Positions 33,663-42,278 of a DNA stretch of 64,000 bases are shown here, piece after piece. The stretch comes from Sphingosinicella xenopeptidilytica (GTDB taxonomy: Bacteria > Pseudomonadota > Alphaproteobacteria > Sphingomonadales > Sphingomonadaceae). Numbering within the stretch: position 1 is the stretch's first letter; each line of letters starts with the position of its first letter. The notes under the pieces are model-generated. The model worked only from the letters and a program-made list of their open reading frames with translations, did not search any database and was not told the DNA's origin. The position numbers and the translations under genes were made by a program. The DNA is taken from contig NZ_JBHTIK010000002.1 of assembly GCF_042676985.1 (NCBI RefSeq), positions 62,001 to 126,000 on the forward strand. The letters are read 5' to 3'.

Positions 33663-34453
33663 TGTCCGAGCCATCATTGCAGGTCGAACGGATCGGTGGC
33701 TATCTGCGCCTGACGTTGAATCGTCCCCGGCAGCGCAATGCCCTTGATGCCGCGTTGCAGGGCGCGCTGCGCGAAGCGTTGGAACAGGCCGCCAGTGATC
33801 CCGCCGTGCGCGCCGTGCTCTTGCGTGCCGAGGGTGCCGGGTTCTGCGCGGGCCAGGATCTGGGGGAGGGCTTCGAATTCGATGGCCGTTCGGCGGAGGC
33901 GTTGACGGCACCCATCGCGCAGGGCCTCAATCCGCTTATCCAGGCGCTGGCCGATGTCCCGTTCCCAACCGTGTGTGCAGTGAACGGCGTGGCGGCGGGC
34001 GCGGGATTTGGGCTGGCGCTGGCCTGCGACTACATTCTTGCGGCTGAAGACGCGACATTCATGTGTGCGTTCTCGCGGCTTGGGCTTGTGCCCGATTCCG
34101 GGGTGAGCTTTCACTTGCCGCGCTTGCTCGGGGAACGGCGCGCGCTGGCGCTTGCGATGCTTGATGAGCCGATCTCCGCTCGCCAGGCCGAAGCGTGGAA
34201 CCTTGTGTGGAAAGTCGTGCCGCAGGGCACGCTGGATTCCGAGGCTGAAGCCCTCGCGGAGACATTGGCGCGCAAGGCTACAAAGGCCTTGGCGCTGACC
34301 AAGCGGGCAATGCGAAGTGCGTTCGCACACGATCTGCGCGAACATCTGATGTTCGAACGCCGCCTGCAGATGGAAGCGGTGATGACCGAGGATATGCGAG
34401 AAGGCGTTGCCGCGTTTCAGGAACGGCGCAAGCCCGCATTCAAGGGACTATAG
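33659..34453 (+). CDS. Enoyl-CoA hydratase/isomerase (PaaG-like)
   Basis: A 264-residue crotonase-fold enzyme. The oxyanion-hole segments are 'GAGFCAGQDLGEG' and 'GVAAGAGFGLALACDYILA', and the acidic residue in 'RLGLVPDSGVSFHLPRLLG' matches the catalytic Asp region of PaaG isomerases. The C-terminus 'FQERRKPAFKGL' is canonical. It would hydrate or isomerise an unsaturated acyl-CoA before the thiolase step. It ends the operon and overlaps the convergent TetR gene by 6 nt. Confidence 0.93.
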   Translation: MMSEPSLQVERIGGYLRLTLNRPRQRNALDAALQGALREALEQAASDPAVRAVLLRAEGAGFCAGQDLGEGFEFDGRSAEALTAPIAQGLNPLIQALADVPFPTVCAVNGVAAGAGFGLALACDYILAAEDATFMCAFSRLGLVPDSGVSFHLPRLLGERRALALAMLDEPISARQAEAWNLVWKVVPQGTLDSEAEALAETLARKATKALALTKRAMRSAFAHDLREHLMFERRLQMEAVMTEDMREGVAAFQERRKPAFKGL

Positions 34454-35908
34454 AGGCTTCGCGGCAATCGGCGCCGGGAGGCCGTGCTCGCCCGGCGGGT
34501 CCACGCTCCAGGCCATGCGATGAAGGATGGCGGCGAGCGCGGCGATCATCTCGTCGGCACCGGGCAGGGCTTCCTGCAGCTCGGCATCGGGTATGATGAA
34601 GCGGTCGCGCGCGAGGCGCTCGATCATGGCGATCATACCGTGCACGACGAAACCCAGCGCTTCGGCCGTGGGCTCAGGCCCCTCGCCGCAATCCAGTATG
34701 ATCTTGGCGAGCCGGCGCGCGAACACCGAGCGGCAACGCCGGTACGCCACGGCAACGGTGGGGTCCACAGGTTCAAGCTCGTGAATCGCGCGCAGCGCAC
34801 CGGGCGCGTTGCAGAATGCCTCGACAAAGGTCTTCACCGCGGCGTGCAGGCGGTCGTAGGGCGCGGCGTCGGCGCTGTCGTGGGCGTCGCCCAGATCGCC
34901 CTCGAGCGGGCTCAGCCAATCCACCAGCACTTTGCGAACGAGTGCGTCCTTGTTCTTGAAATGATAATAGATCGCGCCCCGGGTAATGCCGGATTCCGCT
35001 TCGATGTCGCTCAGCTTGAGCGCTGCCGAGCCGTGGATATTGAGGCCGTCCAGCGTGCCCGCCTCGATCTGCGCGAGCGTGGCGCGCGCGTCGGCGCGCT
35101 GGGGAGAGGGCTGCGCAACGGTCGATGCGGCTTCCATCGGAATGTTGAACGCCCTCGCTAGAATGAGCGGCGTGAAGGCGGGGCGTTTGCCGCGCCGCAG
35201 CCGCATGGTCCACACCGGCGTATATCCGGCGGCAGAGGGATCCTCGCAGGTGAGCGCGCGGTAGCGCAGCTCCGACATGATGCGCACCATCATGGATCGG
35301 TTTTGCGTCGGCACCGCCACACCGGCATCCAGTCCGGCGAAATTGCGGTGCAGCGTGTTTTCGGAGAAGCCGATCAGCGCGCGACCGAGGACTTCGAACC
35401 CTTGCCGGGTGATCGGCGGAACGACATTCAGCTCGGTCAGGAAGGCGTAAAAATCCTCCATGAACTGGGTGGTTTGCTGCTGGAAGAATGCGACCAGCTT
35501 GCCGTCTTCCTTGCGTGCCGAGAAATAGCTGCTGAGCATACGGAAATTGTCACGCAGCGTTTCGTACAGCAGCTCATGCACCGCCATTTCGCGCCCGAAC
35601 AGCGAACGCTGCGCCGCCAGCGACTGGACGCCGCCGCGGTATTCCTCGGCGGCTTTCCCCAGCGCCGCGAAGGCGATGTCCGTCTTGTCCTTGAAGTAGC
35701 GATAATAGAGCCCGATCGGCACTTCCGCCTTGCGCGCGATGTTCTCCACGGTGGAGGCCTGATAGCCCTCGGCATTGATCACGGCGGCGGCCGCATTGAT
35801 CAGCCGCTCGCGCGTGCGCCAACCCTTTTGCGTGCGGGGCAGGCGCTTTGAAGCGTCGACAGTGTTGGATTTCCCGTTGGGGTCACCGGCAGTGCGGCGG
35901 GTTTGCAT
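34448..35908 (-). CDS. Tandem TetR-family transcriptional regulator (two TetR units in one protein)
   Basis: A 486-residue protein with two TetR helix-turn-helix domains. The first is at residues about 28-80 ('RTRERLINAAAAVINAEGYQ', 'IGLYYRYFKDKTDIAF'), with its own ligand-binding helices. The second is at about 255-325 ('AALKLSDIEAESGITRGAIYYHFKNKDALVRKV'), again followed by a TetR C-terminal domain. Normal TetR proteins are near 200 residues, so this is a fusion of two units. It lies between the catabolic operon (convergent) and the TonB receptor at 36228 (divergent) and could regulate either or both. Confidence 0.9.
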   Translation of the reverse strand: MQTRRTAGDPNGKSNTVDASKRLPRTQKGWRTRERLINAAAAVINAEGYQASTVENIARKAEVPIGLYYRYFKDKTDIAFAALGKAAEEYRGGVQSLAAQRSLFGREMAVHELLYETLRDNFRMLSSYFSARKEDGKLVAFFQQQTTQFMEDFYAFLTELNVVPPITRQGFEVLGRALIGFSENTLHRNFAGLDAGVAVPTQNRSMMVRIMSELRYRALTCEDPSAAGYTPVWTMRLRRGKRPAFTPLILARAFNIPMEAASTVAQPSPQRADARATLAQIEAGTLDGLNIHGSAALKLSDIEAESGITRGAIYYHFKNKDALVRKVLVDWLSPLEGDLGDAHDSADAAPYDRLHAAVKTFVEAFCNAPGALRAIHELEPVDPTVAVAYRRCRSVFARRLAKIILDCGEGPEPTAEALGFVVHGMIAMIERLARDRFIIPDAELQEALPGADEMIAALAAILHRMAWSVDPPGEHGLPAPIAAKPL

Positions 35909-36227
35909 TCGTGGTCTCTTCGCCCCGGCCCTGCATACAAAGCACGCGGAAAGTCAAACCACGCGCGATCTTGGAGCGCACGGCTACGCCACCCGCGTTG
36001 CCGACGATATCTGTGCGGCGGGTTAAGCGGCAAGGCAATATGTGTCAAGTTCGGCAGCCATTCCATGCTGACCTTGTCTTCCTGCCCCGTCACCGCTTCG
36101 GGTGACTTGAGCGCTGCGGCCCCCGTGCCCGACCATAGAGCCTGTCGGATCCCGCCGGTGACGACCGGATGTCGGAAAGAACGATGCGTATCGGGCGGGG
36201 CCGCCAACACAAAAAAGGGGGAACGCG
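35909..36227. other. 319-bp divergent regulatory region
   Basis: No gene was found between the double TetR regulator and the divergent TonB receptor. A small inverted repeat CCGGT-GACG-ACCGG at 36155..36168 lies 60 bp before the receptor start, and two CACGCG direct repeats lie near 35945..35975. These are possible operator sites but no motif is strong. The receptor's AAAAGGGGG ribosome site sits at the right end. Confidence 0.4.
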
Positions 36228-38525
36228 ATGACACATGCGTTGGGAAGCGGGAAATCACGGCTTTGGCTGGCATCGGCCGCCGGTGCGCTGGCAATCGGCC
36301 TTACCTCGGCCGCGAGCGCGCAGGAGGTGCAGGCCGCGGCGGCGGATGAAGCCGTTGAGGGCGGCATCGGCGAGATCGTCGTCACAGCGCAGAAGCGCGA
36401 CCAGTCGGTGCAGGACGTGGGCATCACCATGTCGGTGCTCTCGTCCGAAGCGCTGGCGAACGGCGGCGTCACCTCGGTTACCGATATCACCGGCATGGTG
36501 CCGAACGTGCAGGCGAACTACGGCGCCGGTCAGGTCGCCTTCAACGTGCGCGGCATCGGCACCAACGAGTTTTCAGCGAACCTCGATTCCCCGATCGCGG
36601 TAAACCTCGACGAGGTTTACCTCTCCAAGACCTTCATGACCGGGCTCCTGCTGTTCGACGTCGACCGCGTCGAGGTGCTGAAAGGCCCGCAGGGCACGCT
36701 CTTCGGCCGCAACGCCACCGGCGGCACGGTCAACTTCTTCTCGCGCCGCCCGCAGGCGGAATTCGGCGCGGGCGCGAACGTCAGCTACGACAATTACCGC
36801 ACGGTGCGCTCGGAGGCCTATGTCACCGGACCGCTTGGCGGTGATTTCTCGGCGCGCCTCTCCGGCCTCTATGTCAATCAGGACAAGGGCTACTATCGCA
36901 ACCTCACGCTCGACCGCCGCGAGGGCGAAGAGAAGAAGTGGGCACTGCGCGGACAGGTGGCGTGGGACAACGGTGTCACGAACGCACTGCTCACAGTGAA
37001 CGCCGGGCGCCAGTGGGGCACGCTGCAGCCCTATGAAGGCGTCGGTATCTTCACGCCGGAATCGCTTGCGGACGGAGCCCCGGTGCTCTGCGCGCCCTAC
37101 GCAGCGGGCAATGCGACTGCAGGCGACCCAGGCTGCGTGCGCGGCACGGACGGCCTTTATCCGGGCGACGACGATCCCTACACATCGAACAACGGCCGCC
37201 TGCACACGGTGAAGAACAAGAGCCTCGGCACCACGCTGCGCATTGAGCACGATCTCGGCGAGAGCACGCTTACCTCGCTCACCAGCTACCAGCACTTCCG
37301 GCGGATGCAGCACGAGGTTTCGGATGGCTCGCCGCTGGAAACGCTCGATGTCGATTACTACAACCGCATCAACCAGTTCACGCAGGAGGTGCGTCTCACC
37401 TCCTCGGGCGAGCGCACGTGGAACTATGTCGTCGGCGCCTATTACGAGCACGACGATTACAGGAACGGCGATTATCTCACGGTCGGCTACGGTGCGGCCC
37501 CCGGCTATTACAGCCCATTCACGCAGAAGGTGGATGCGCTGGCGCTGTTCTTCCACAACGACGTCGCGCTCACCGATACGCTCGGCCTCACCGCCGGCGT
37601 GCGCTACTCGCGCGAGAAGGTGAGCTTCGACGGCGGCACCTATGCGGGTATCGGCCGCACGGGAAGCCCGATCCGTCCGTCGACGATCGTCGCGACGCTC
37701 GCCGAGGCGAATGAATCGCGCACCGACGATGCCGCGACGTTCAAGGTCGGCATCGAATGGAAGCCGGTGATCAATTCTGCATCCGTCGACAAGCTGATGC
37801 TGTTCGCGAACGCCTCCACGGGTTTCCGTTCGGGCAGCTACAACGGCGAATTCGTCGGCAGCCCGGAGGCGCTCACCTCGCTCGCGCCCGAGAAGATCAC
37901 GGCGTACGAGGCGGGCTGGAAATCGATCCTGTTCGGCCGCTCGCTGCTCTTCAACGCGTCCATCTATCACTACAAGTTCACCGACGGTTTCATCAATGTC
38001 GACAGCACCACCTCGCCGATCCCGATCACCATCAACGCGGCGAACATTTCCACTTACGGCGTCGAATTCGATCTGCAGTGGCAGCCGGTGGAACAGCTCA
38101 ACTTCGGCATGGGCGGCGGCTGGCTGCAATCGAAGATCGACAGCGACATCAGCACCGGCGGTGCCAGCCTGAAGGGCAATCGCACCGTGCAATCGCCGCG
38201 CTGGACCTACAATGCGCAGGCGACGTTCACGCAGCCGCTCGGGAACGATCTCGAACTCGCGCTCACCGGTGATGCGAACTACCGCTCCGCGCAGTATTTC
38301 GAAACGACCAACTCGCCGAACAGCCTCGAGCCCGGCTACTGGCTGGTGAACGCGCGGCTGGCGCTGAAAGGCCCGGATGATCGCTGGTCGGTGGGCTTCT
38401 TCGCGAAGAACCTGACGAAGACGACCTACCGCACCTATGTGAACGATCTCGCCGCCTTCGGCTTCCTGCTCAACATTCACGGCGCGCCGCGCACCTACGG
38501 TGTCTCGGCCTCGTTCAAGCTGTGA
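36228..38525 (+). CDS. TonB-dependent receptor (no STN domain)
   Basis: A 765-residue outer-membrane receptor: signal peptide ending 'AASAQ', TonB-box-like 'EIVVTAQKRDQSVQDVG', plug with 'VDRVEVLKGPQGTLFGRNATGGTVNFFSRRP', and a barrel ending 'YGVSASFKL'. The ATG follows a purine-rich AAAAAGGGGGAA site. A LuxR regulator gene and the two subunits of a dimethylformamidase-type amidohydrolase follow on the same strand, so the cargo is probably an N-substituted amide or a larger compound containing one. Confidence 0.93.
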   Translation: MTHALGSGKSRLWLASAAGALAIGLTSAASAQEVQAAAADEAVEGGIGEIVVTAQKRDQSVQDVGITMSVLSSEALANGGVTSVTDITGMVPNVQANYGAGQVAFNVRGIGTNEFSANLDSPIAVNLDEVYLSKTFMTGLLLFDVDRVEVLKGPQGTLFGRNATGGTVNFFSRRPQAEFGAGANVSYDNYRTVRSEAYVTGPLGGDFSARLSGLYVNQDKGYYRNLTLDRREGEEKKWALRGQVAWDNGVTNALLTVNAGRQWGTLQPYEGVGIFTPESLADGAPVLCAPYAAGNATAGDPGCVRGTDGLYPGDDDPYTSNNGRLHTVKNKSLGTTLRIEHDLGESTLTSLTSYQHFRRMQHEVSDGSPLETLDVDYYNRINQFTQEVRLTSSGERTWNYVVGAYYEHDDYRNGDYLTVGYGAAPGYYSPFTQKVDALALFFHNDVALTDTLGLTAGVRYSREKVSFDGGTYAGIGRTGSPIRPSTIVATLAEANESRTDDAATFKVGIEWKPVINSASVDKLMLFANASTGFRSGSYNGEFVGSPEALTSLAPEKITAYEAGWKSILFGRSLLFNASIYHYKFTDGFINVDSTTSPIPITINAANISTYGVEFDLQWQPVEQLNFGMGGGWLQSKIDSDISTGGASLKGNRTVQSPRWTYNAQATFTQPLGNDLELALTGDANYRSAQYFETTNSPNSLEPGYWLVNARLALKGPDDRWSVGFFAKNLTKTTYRTYVNDLAAFGFLLNIHGAPRTYGVSASFKL

Positions 38526-38590
38526 GCCCGGCGGTGCAGGCCCTGTCCCCCGCGCCCGGCTACCGGCCCGGGTGGATTGATGATAGTCGT

Positions 38591-39415
38591 ATGGCGACGA
38601 ATCGGCCGCGGGCAAGGGATGGCGCCCCGGCCGGTCGCGGGCAGGGAGGCCGGAAGCGATTGAATCCGGAGGCAGGCGAGCTCGGTGTGATCGGACGCTT
38701 TATGTCCGACATCGATCGCGCGCGCTGTGTCGACGAGGCGGTCGACGTGCTTCACGATGTGATCATAGGCCTTGGCTTCCCGCAGCTCGTCTACGGCTGG
38801 ACGCGAACGCCGTGCAGGGTGGACGGCAAGTGGGCGGCGGTGCCGCTGCACACGCGGAGCTTCCCCGCGAAATGGGACCGCGACTGGGAACGCCATAGCC
38901 CCCACGACCCCTATTTCCGCAACTCCTACGTCACCGGCGAGACAGACTGGAAGGACGTGCGCGACCGGCGCGAGGAACTGAGCGTCGAGGAGCAGGCCTG
39001 CATCGATTACGCCGCCGATTGGGGGCTGCATCAGGGTCTCACCGTGCCGGTGGCGAGCCGTGGCCGTTTCGCCTTCATCACGGCGGTGGGCGATCCCACG
39101 AACGGCAGCCGGTGGCAGGATTCGGTGGAGGCCGCGCGGCCGCTTCTGAAGCTCGTGGCGCACTATTTCGACAGTGTCGTCGCGCAGCGCTTTCACGAGA
39201 TGCCGGCGACTGCGCGGCCACTCAGCGAGCGCGAGCTCGAATGCCTCGCCTGGTCGGCGCGCGGCAAGACGATCGAAGATATCGCCACGATCATCGACAT
39301 CTCGCCCGAAACCGTCCGCATCTACCTGAAACGGATCAACCAGAAGCTCGATACGGTGAACCGGGCGCACGCCATCGCGCGTGCGGTCGCGCTCGGCCTG
39401 ATCGACATCAATTGA
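38591..39415 (+). CDS. LuxR-family regulator with autoinducer-binding-like domain
   Basis: About 274 residues. The middle resembles the LuxR ligand-binding domain ('CVDEAVDVLHDVIIGLGFPQLVYGW' through 'GLTVPVASRGRFAFITAVG'), and the C-terminus has the LuxR helix-turn-helix ('LSERELECLAWSARGKTIEDIATIIDISPETVRIYLKRINQKLD'). The start is uncertain. A GTG at 38522 overlaps the receptor stop (GTGA), the ATG used here lacks a ribosome site, and a TTG at 38660 has GGGAGG upstream. No LuxI synthase gene is in the window, so it may be a solo LuxR that senses a substrate. It probably controls the adjacent amidohydrolase genes. Confidence 0.87.
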   Translation: MATNRPRARDGAPAGRGQGGRKRLNPEAGELGVIGRFMSDIDRARCVDEAVDVLHDVIIGLGFPQLVYGWTRTPCRVDGKWAAVPLHTRSFPAKWDRDWERHSPHDPYFRNSYVTGETDWKDVRDRREELSVEEQACIDYAADWGLHQGLTVPVASRGRFAFITAVGDPTNGSRWQDSVEAARPLLKLVAHYFDSVVAQRFHEMPATARPLSERELECLAWSARGKTIEDIATIIDISPETVRIYLKRINQKLDTVNRAHAIARAVALGLIDIN

Positions 39416-39419
39416 AGTC

Positions 39420-39440
39420 GGGCCGCGCGCGGCCCCTTTC
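39420..39440 (+). terminator. Possible rho-independent terminator after the luxR-type gene
   Basis: A 16-bp perfect palindrome GGGCCGCG/CGCGGCCC (39420..39435) starts 5 bp after the regulator stop and is followed by CTTTC. It would form a very GC-rich hairpin. The T-run is short, so termination may be partial, separating the regulator from the amidohydrolase genes 70 bp further on. Confidence 0.45.
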
Positions 39441-39507
39441 ATCCACAGGCGATCAGGCACGGGCTTCTCCGCCCGGTGGTCGCGCTTGCCAGAAGGACAT
39501 CGGCGTC

Positions 39508-39867
39508 ATGGAGTATCCCGATCCGGTCAGGGACAGGCAGCTTGATTATTTCGCGGCGTTCGACCAGCGCATCCGCGCCCGCCTGCGCGGCCTCGTCAGC
39601 GATGCCGTGATCGAGGAGCACCGGCAGCGGCCGCTCGGCCAGCATTCGGACCCGCTCGAACGGCTGCTCAACTATTTCCGGCGCGGCGGCATGGCGGGCA
39701 AGCTCGGCATTTTCCAGCCTGATCCGGCGGTGCCCGAATACCGGCTCGTCGTGTTTCCCGGAAGGCGAGGCGTGCCCGCCGCGGTGGAAGACGAGGTCTT
39801 CACCTCGCTGAATGCCGCCTATCACGCGGTGTTCCTGCGCCGCGTCGCCCAGCTCCAGGCCGAATGA
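39508..39867 (+). CDS. N,N-dimethylformamidase-type small (alpha) subunit
   Basis: A 119-residue soluble protein directly upstream of the large subunit and overlapping its first possible ATG (ATGA). Its length, helical charged sequence ('FDQRIRARLRGLVSDAVIEEHRQRPLGQHSD', 'ERLLNYFRR', 'YRLVVFP') and position match DmfA1, the roughly 130-residue small subunit of N,N-dimethylformamidase. The assignment leans on the neighbour, because the small subunit alone has few diagnostic residues. In known enzymes it associates tightly with the large subunit. Confidence 0.8.
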   Translation: MEYPDPVRDRQLDYFAAFDQRIRARLRGLVSDAVIEEHRQRPLGQHSDPLERLLNYFRRGGMAGKLGIFQPDPAVPEYRLVVFPGRRGVPAAVEDEVFTSLNAAYHAVFLRRVAQLQAE

Positions 39868-39878
39868 GAGGGACCGCC

Positions 39879-42092
39879 ATGAACAGACTGCTCGGCTATG
39901 CGGACCCGCTCGCGACGCGCGCGGGTGAAACCGTGTCCTTCATGCTTTCCGCCGACGCCGCGACGCGCGCCGATGTGCAACTCGTGCGCCTCCTCCACGG
40001 CGACGTGAATCCCATCGGCCCCGGCTTCGTCGAGCGGGAGGTCGCTTCCACGCTTCCCGCCGAGGTCGAGGTCGTGCCGCAGGCGATCCATCGCGGGTCT
40101 TACGCGGCGGTACCGCCGTCGGCCGCGCTCGCCGATCTGCCGTCGGCGACCTTGCACGCCTTCATCTGCCCCAGCCTGCCGGGCGCGGGCGAGCAGACGA
40201 TCCTCGGCTGCGGCGATGGCAAGGCAAGCGGCTACAGGCTGTTGATCGGTGCGGACGGGCGGCTCCACCTGCGCGTTGGCGGCGCGGAACTGGCGCTCGG
40301 GCGCAAGCTGGTGGCGAACTTCTGGTATTTCGTGGCTGCAAGCTGGGACGCCGAAACCGGCCGCATGGCGCTGATGCAGAAGGGCCGCATCAACCGCTGG
40401 AACTCGAAGATCGGCCCCGTCGCGCCATTCGATCTTGATGACAGCGCCGAAGGTGAAGGCGGCGCGTTCGCACCGGCGTCAGGCGCGCGCTTCCTGATCG
40501 CGGCTTCGGCGGGCGATGCGCCTTCGCATCTTTACAACGGCAAGATCGACCGCCCCGGCGTGCTCGGCGGCGTGGTGTCTGCCGATACGCTCGCCGCCAT
40601 GAGCGAGGGCAGGGGGCTGCCCGCAGCCGCATCCGTCGCCTTCTGGGACACGACCGCAGGCTATACCGACACCGGCATCGGCGACGTGATCGAGGACATC
40701 GGCCCGTCGAAGCTGCACGCGCACGGCGTCAACCGCCCGATCCGCGCGATGACCGGCTGGAACTGGAATGGCCGCGAGGACAGCTTCCGGCTCGATCCCT
40801 CGCAGTACGGCGGCGTCGCGTTTCACGAGGACGCGCTCATCGATTGCGGCTGGCAGGTGACGCTCAGCTACGCGATCCCGGCCGACCTGCCGAGCGGCGT
40901 CTACGCGCTCCGCATCCGCAGCGGCGAGGTCGAGGATCATGTGCCGTTCTTCGTGCGTGCCGCGCAGCCGAAGGCACCGATCGCGGTGCTGATGCCGACC
41001 TTCACCTATCTCGCTTACGCGAACGAGCACCTAGCCTTCGATGCGCCGATCGCGCAGGCGATCTGCGCCAACACGCCCGTGGTGACGCCCGAGGAATTGC
41101 AATGGAAGGAGGCCGAGGAGTTCGGGCTTTCGACCTACGACGTGCACAGCGACTATGCAGGCGTCTGCTATTCGTCGTGGCGGCGCCCGATCCTCAACAT
41201 GCGCCCCCGCTACCGTATGCCCGCAACGGGCGTGCCGTGGGCGTTTCCGGCTGACCTGTCGCTGATCTGGTGGCTCGATCATGCGGGCCATGATTTCGAG
41301 GTTCTGACCGATCACGATCTCGACCGCGAAGGGCTGGACGCGATCAAACCCTACCGCGCTGTCCTCACCGGAACGCACCCGGAGTATTATTCATCGACAA
41401 TGCTCGACGCGACCGAGGACTATCTCGCGAGCGGCGGCCGCGTCCTCTACCTCGGCGGCAACGGCTATTACTGGGTCACCGCCGTGCGCCCCGAAGAGCC
41501 GTGGTGCATCGAGGTGCGCAAGCTCGACGTCGGCTCGCGCGCGTGGCAGGCAGCGGCAGGCGAGGGCTATCTCGCCACCACCGGCGAACGCTCCGGCCTC
41601 TGGCGCTCGCGCGGCCGTCCGCCGCAGAAGATCGTCGGTGTCGGCTTCACCACGGAAGGCATGGACGAAAGCCAGCCCTTCGAGCGCCTGCCGGACAGTT
41701 TCGATCCCGAGGTGGCGTGGATCTTCGAAGGGATCGGCGAGCGCGAACTGATCGGCGATTTCGGCCTCGGTCTCGGCGGCGCGTCAGGCCTCGAACTCGA
41801 TCGCTACGACCTCGCGCTCGGCACGCCGCCACACGCGCATCTGCTCGCCGCCTCGTTCAACCATTCGGACAATTATCCGCTGGTTTCCGAGGAGGTCGCC
41901 TACGCCTTCCCCGGTCGCGGTGGCACGCAGGACCCGCAGGTGCGCGGCGATATCGTCTACTTCACGACGCCGAACGGCGGCGCCGTGTTCGCGGCGGGCT
42001 CAATCGCGTGGAGCCAGGCGCTGCCAGTGAACGGCGGGAACAACAACGTGGCACGCATTCTCGGCAACGTGCTCTCACGCTTCGGTGGCTAA
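39879..42092 (+). CDS. N,N-dimethylformamidase-type large (beta) subunit, iron amidohydrolase
   Basis: A 737-residue protein resembling DmfA2. It has an N-terminal beta-sandwich/LamG-like part (about 1-340, 'HAFICPSLPGAGEQTILGCGDG', 'WYFVAASWDAETG'), then the catalytic domain with 'VLMPTFTYLAYANEH', 'WWLDHAGHDFEVLTDHDL', 'GTHPEYYS' and 'GGRVLYLGGNGYYW'. The Paracoccus enzyme binds iron through two tyrosines and one glutamate; Tyr380, Tyr420 and Glu502 have matching spacing here and are the likely ligands. The second ATG (39879) is used because AGAGGGACC precedes it; the first ATG is at 39864. The reaction would be hydrolysis of an N-substituted formamide-like amide, but the true substrate is unknown. 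Confidence 0.88.
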   Translation: MNRLLGYADPLATRAGETVSFMLSADAATRADVQLVRLLHGDVNPIGPGFVEREVASTLPAEVEVVPQAIHRGSYAAVPPSAALADLPSATLHAFICPSLPGAGEQTILGCGDGKASGYRLLIGADGRLHLRVGGAELALGRKLVANFWYFVAASWDAETGRMALMQKGRINRWNSKIGPVAPFDLDDSAEGEGGAFAPASGARFLIAASAGDAPSHLYNGKIDRPGVLGGVVSADTLAAMSEGRGLPAAASVAFWDTTAGYTDTGIGDVIEDIGPSKLHAHGVNRPIRAMTGWNWNGREDSFRLDPSQYGGVAFHEDALIDCGWQVTLSYAIPADLPSGVYALRIRSGEVEDHVPFFVRAAQPKAPIAVLMPTFTYLAYANEHLAFDAPIAQAICANTPVVTPEELQWKEAEEFGLSTYDVHSDYAGVCYSSWRRPILNMRPRYRMPATGVPWAFPADLSLIWWLDHAGHDFEVLTDHDLDREGLDAIKPYRAVLTGTHPEYYSSTMLDATEDYLASGGRVLYLGGNGYYWVTAVRPEEPWCIEVRKLDVGSRAWQAAAGEGYLATTGERSGLWRSRGRPPQKIVGVGFTTEGMDESQPFERLPDSFDPEVAWIFEGIGERELIGDFGLGLGGASGLELDRYDLALGTPPHAHLLAASFNHSDNYPLVSEEVAYAFPGRGGTQDPQVRGDIVYFTTPNGGAVFAAGSIAWSQALPVNGGNNNVARILGNVLSRFGG

Positions 42093-42278
42093 CTAGCAGC
42101 AGCGTCCGCCGTTCTTGCCGCCGTAGCGCGCCTCCTGCCGGTCGCGGAAGAACTCCGTCTCGCTCATCGGTGCCCGGTCCGGGTGGCGCTCGGTCATGTG
42201 CCGCAGATAGGCAGTGTAGCTCGGCAGGCCGACCATCAGGTGCGCGGTTTCGCGCAGGCGGGCGAGGAAGCCGGTCAT
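42093..42278 (-). CDS. YbdD/YjiX family small protein (CstA partner)
   Basis: A 61-residue protein with the family pattern 'RLRETAHLMVGLPSYTAYLRHMTERHPDR', 'MSETEFFRDRQEARYGGKNGGRCC' and the invariant C-terminal Arg-Cys-Cys. These proteins are nearly always encoded right after cstA-type transporters; the role is not settled, though they are thought to support transport. Its ATG overlaps the cstA stop by 4 nt, and its stop directly abuts that of the convergent large amidohydrolase subunit. Confidence 0.9.
   Translation of the reverse strand: MTGFLARLRETAHLMVGLPSYTAYLRHMTERHPDRAPMSETEFFRDRQEARYGGKNGGRCC

Noticed and set aside
36573..38615. A 680-codon minus-strand frame opposite a TonB receptor
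   Set aside because: Similar long antisense frames occur opposite several receptors here and reflect GC-rich codon bias. The plus frame has the signal peptide, plug and barrel end.
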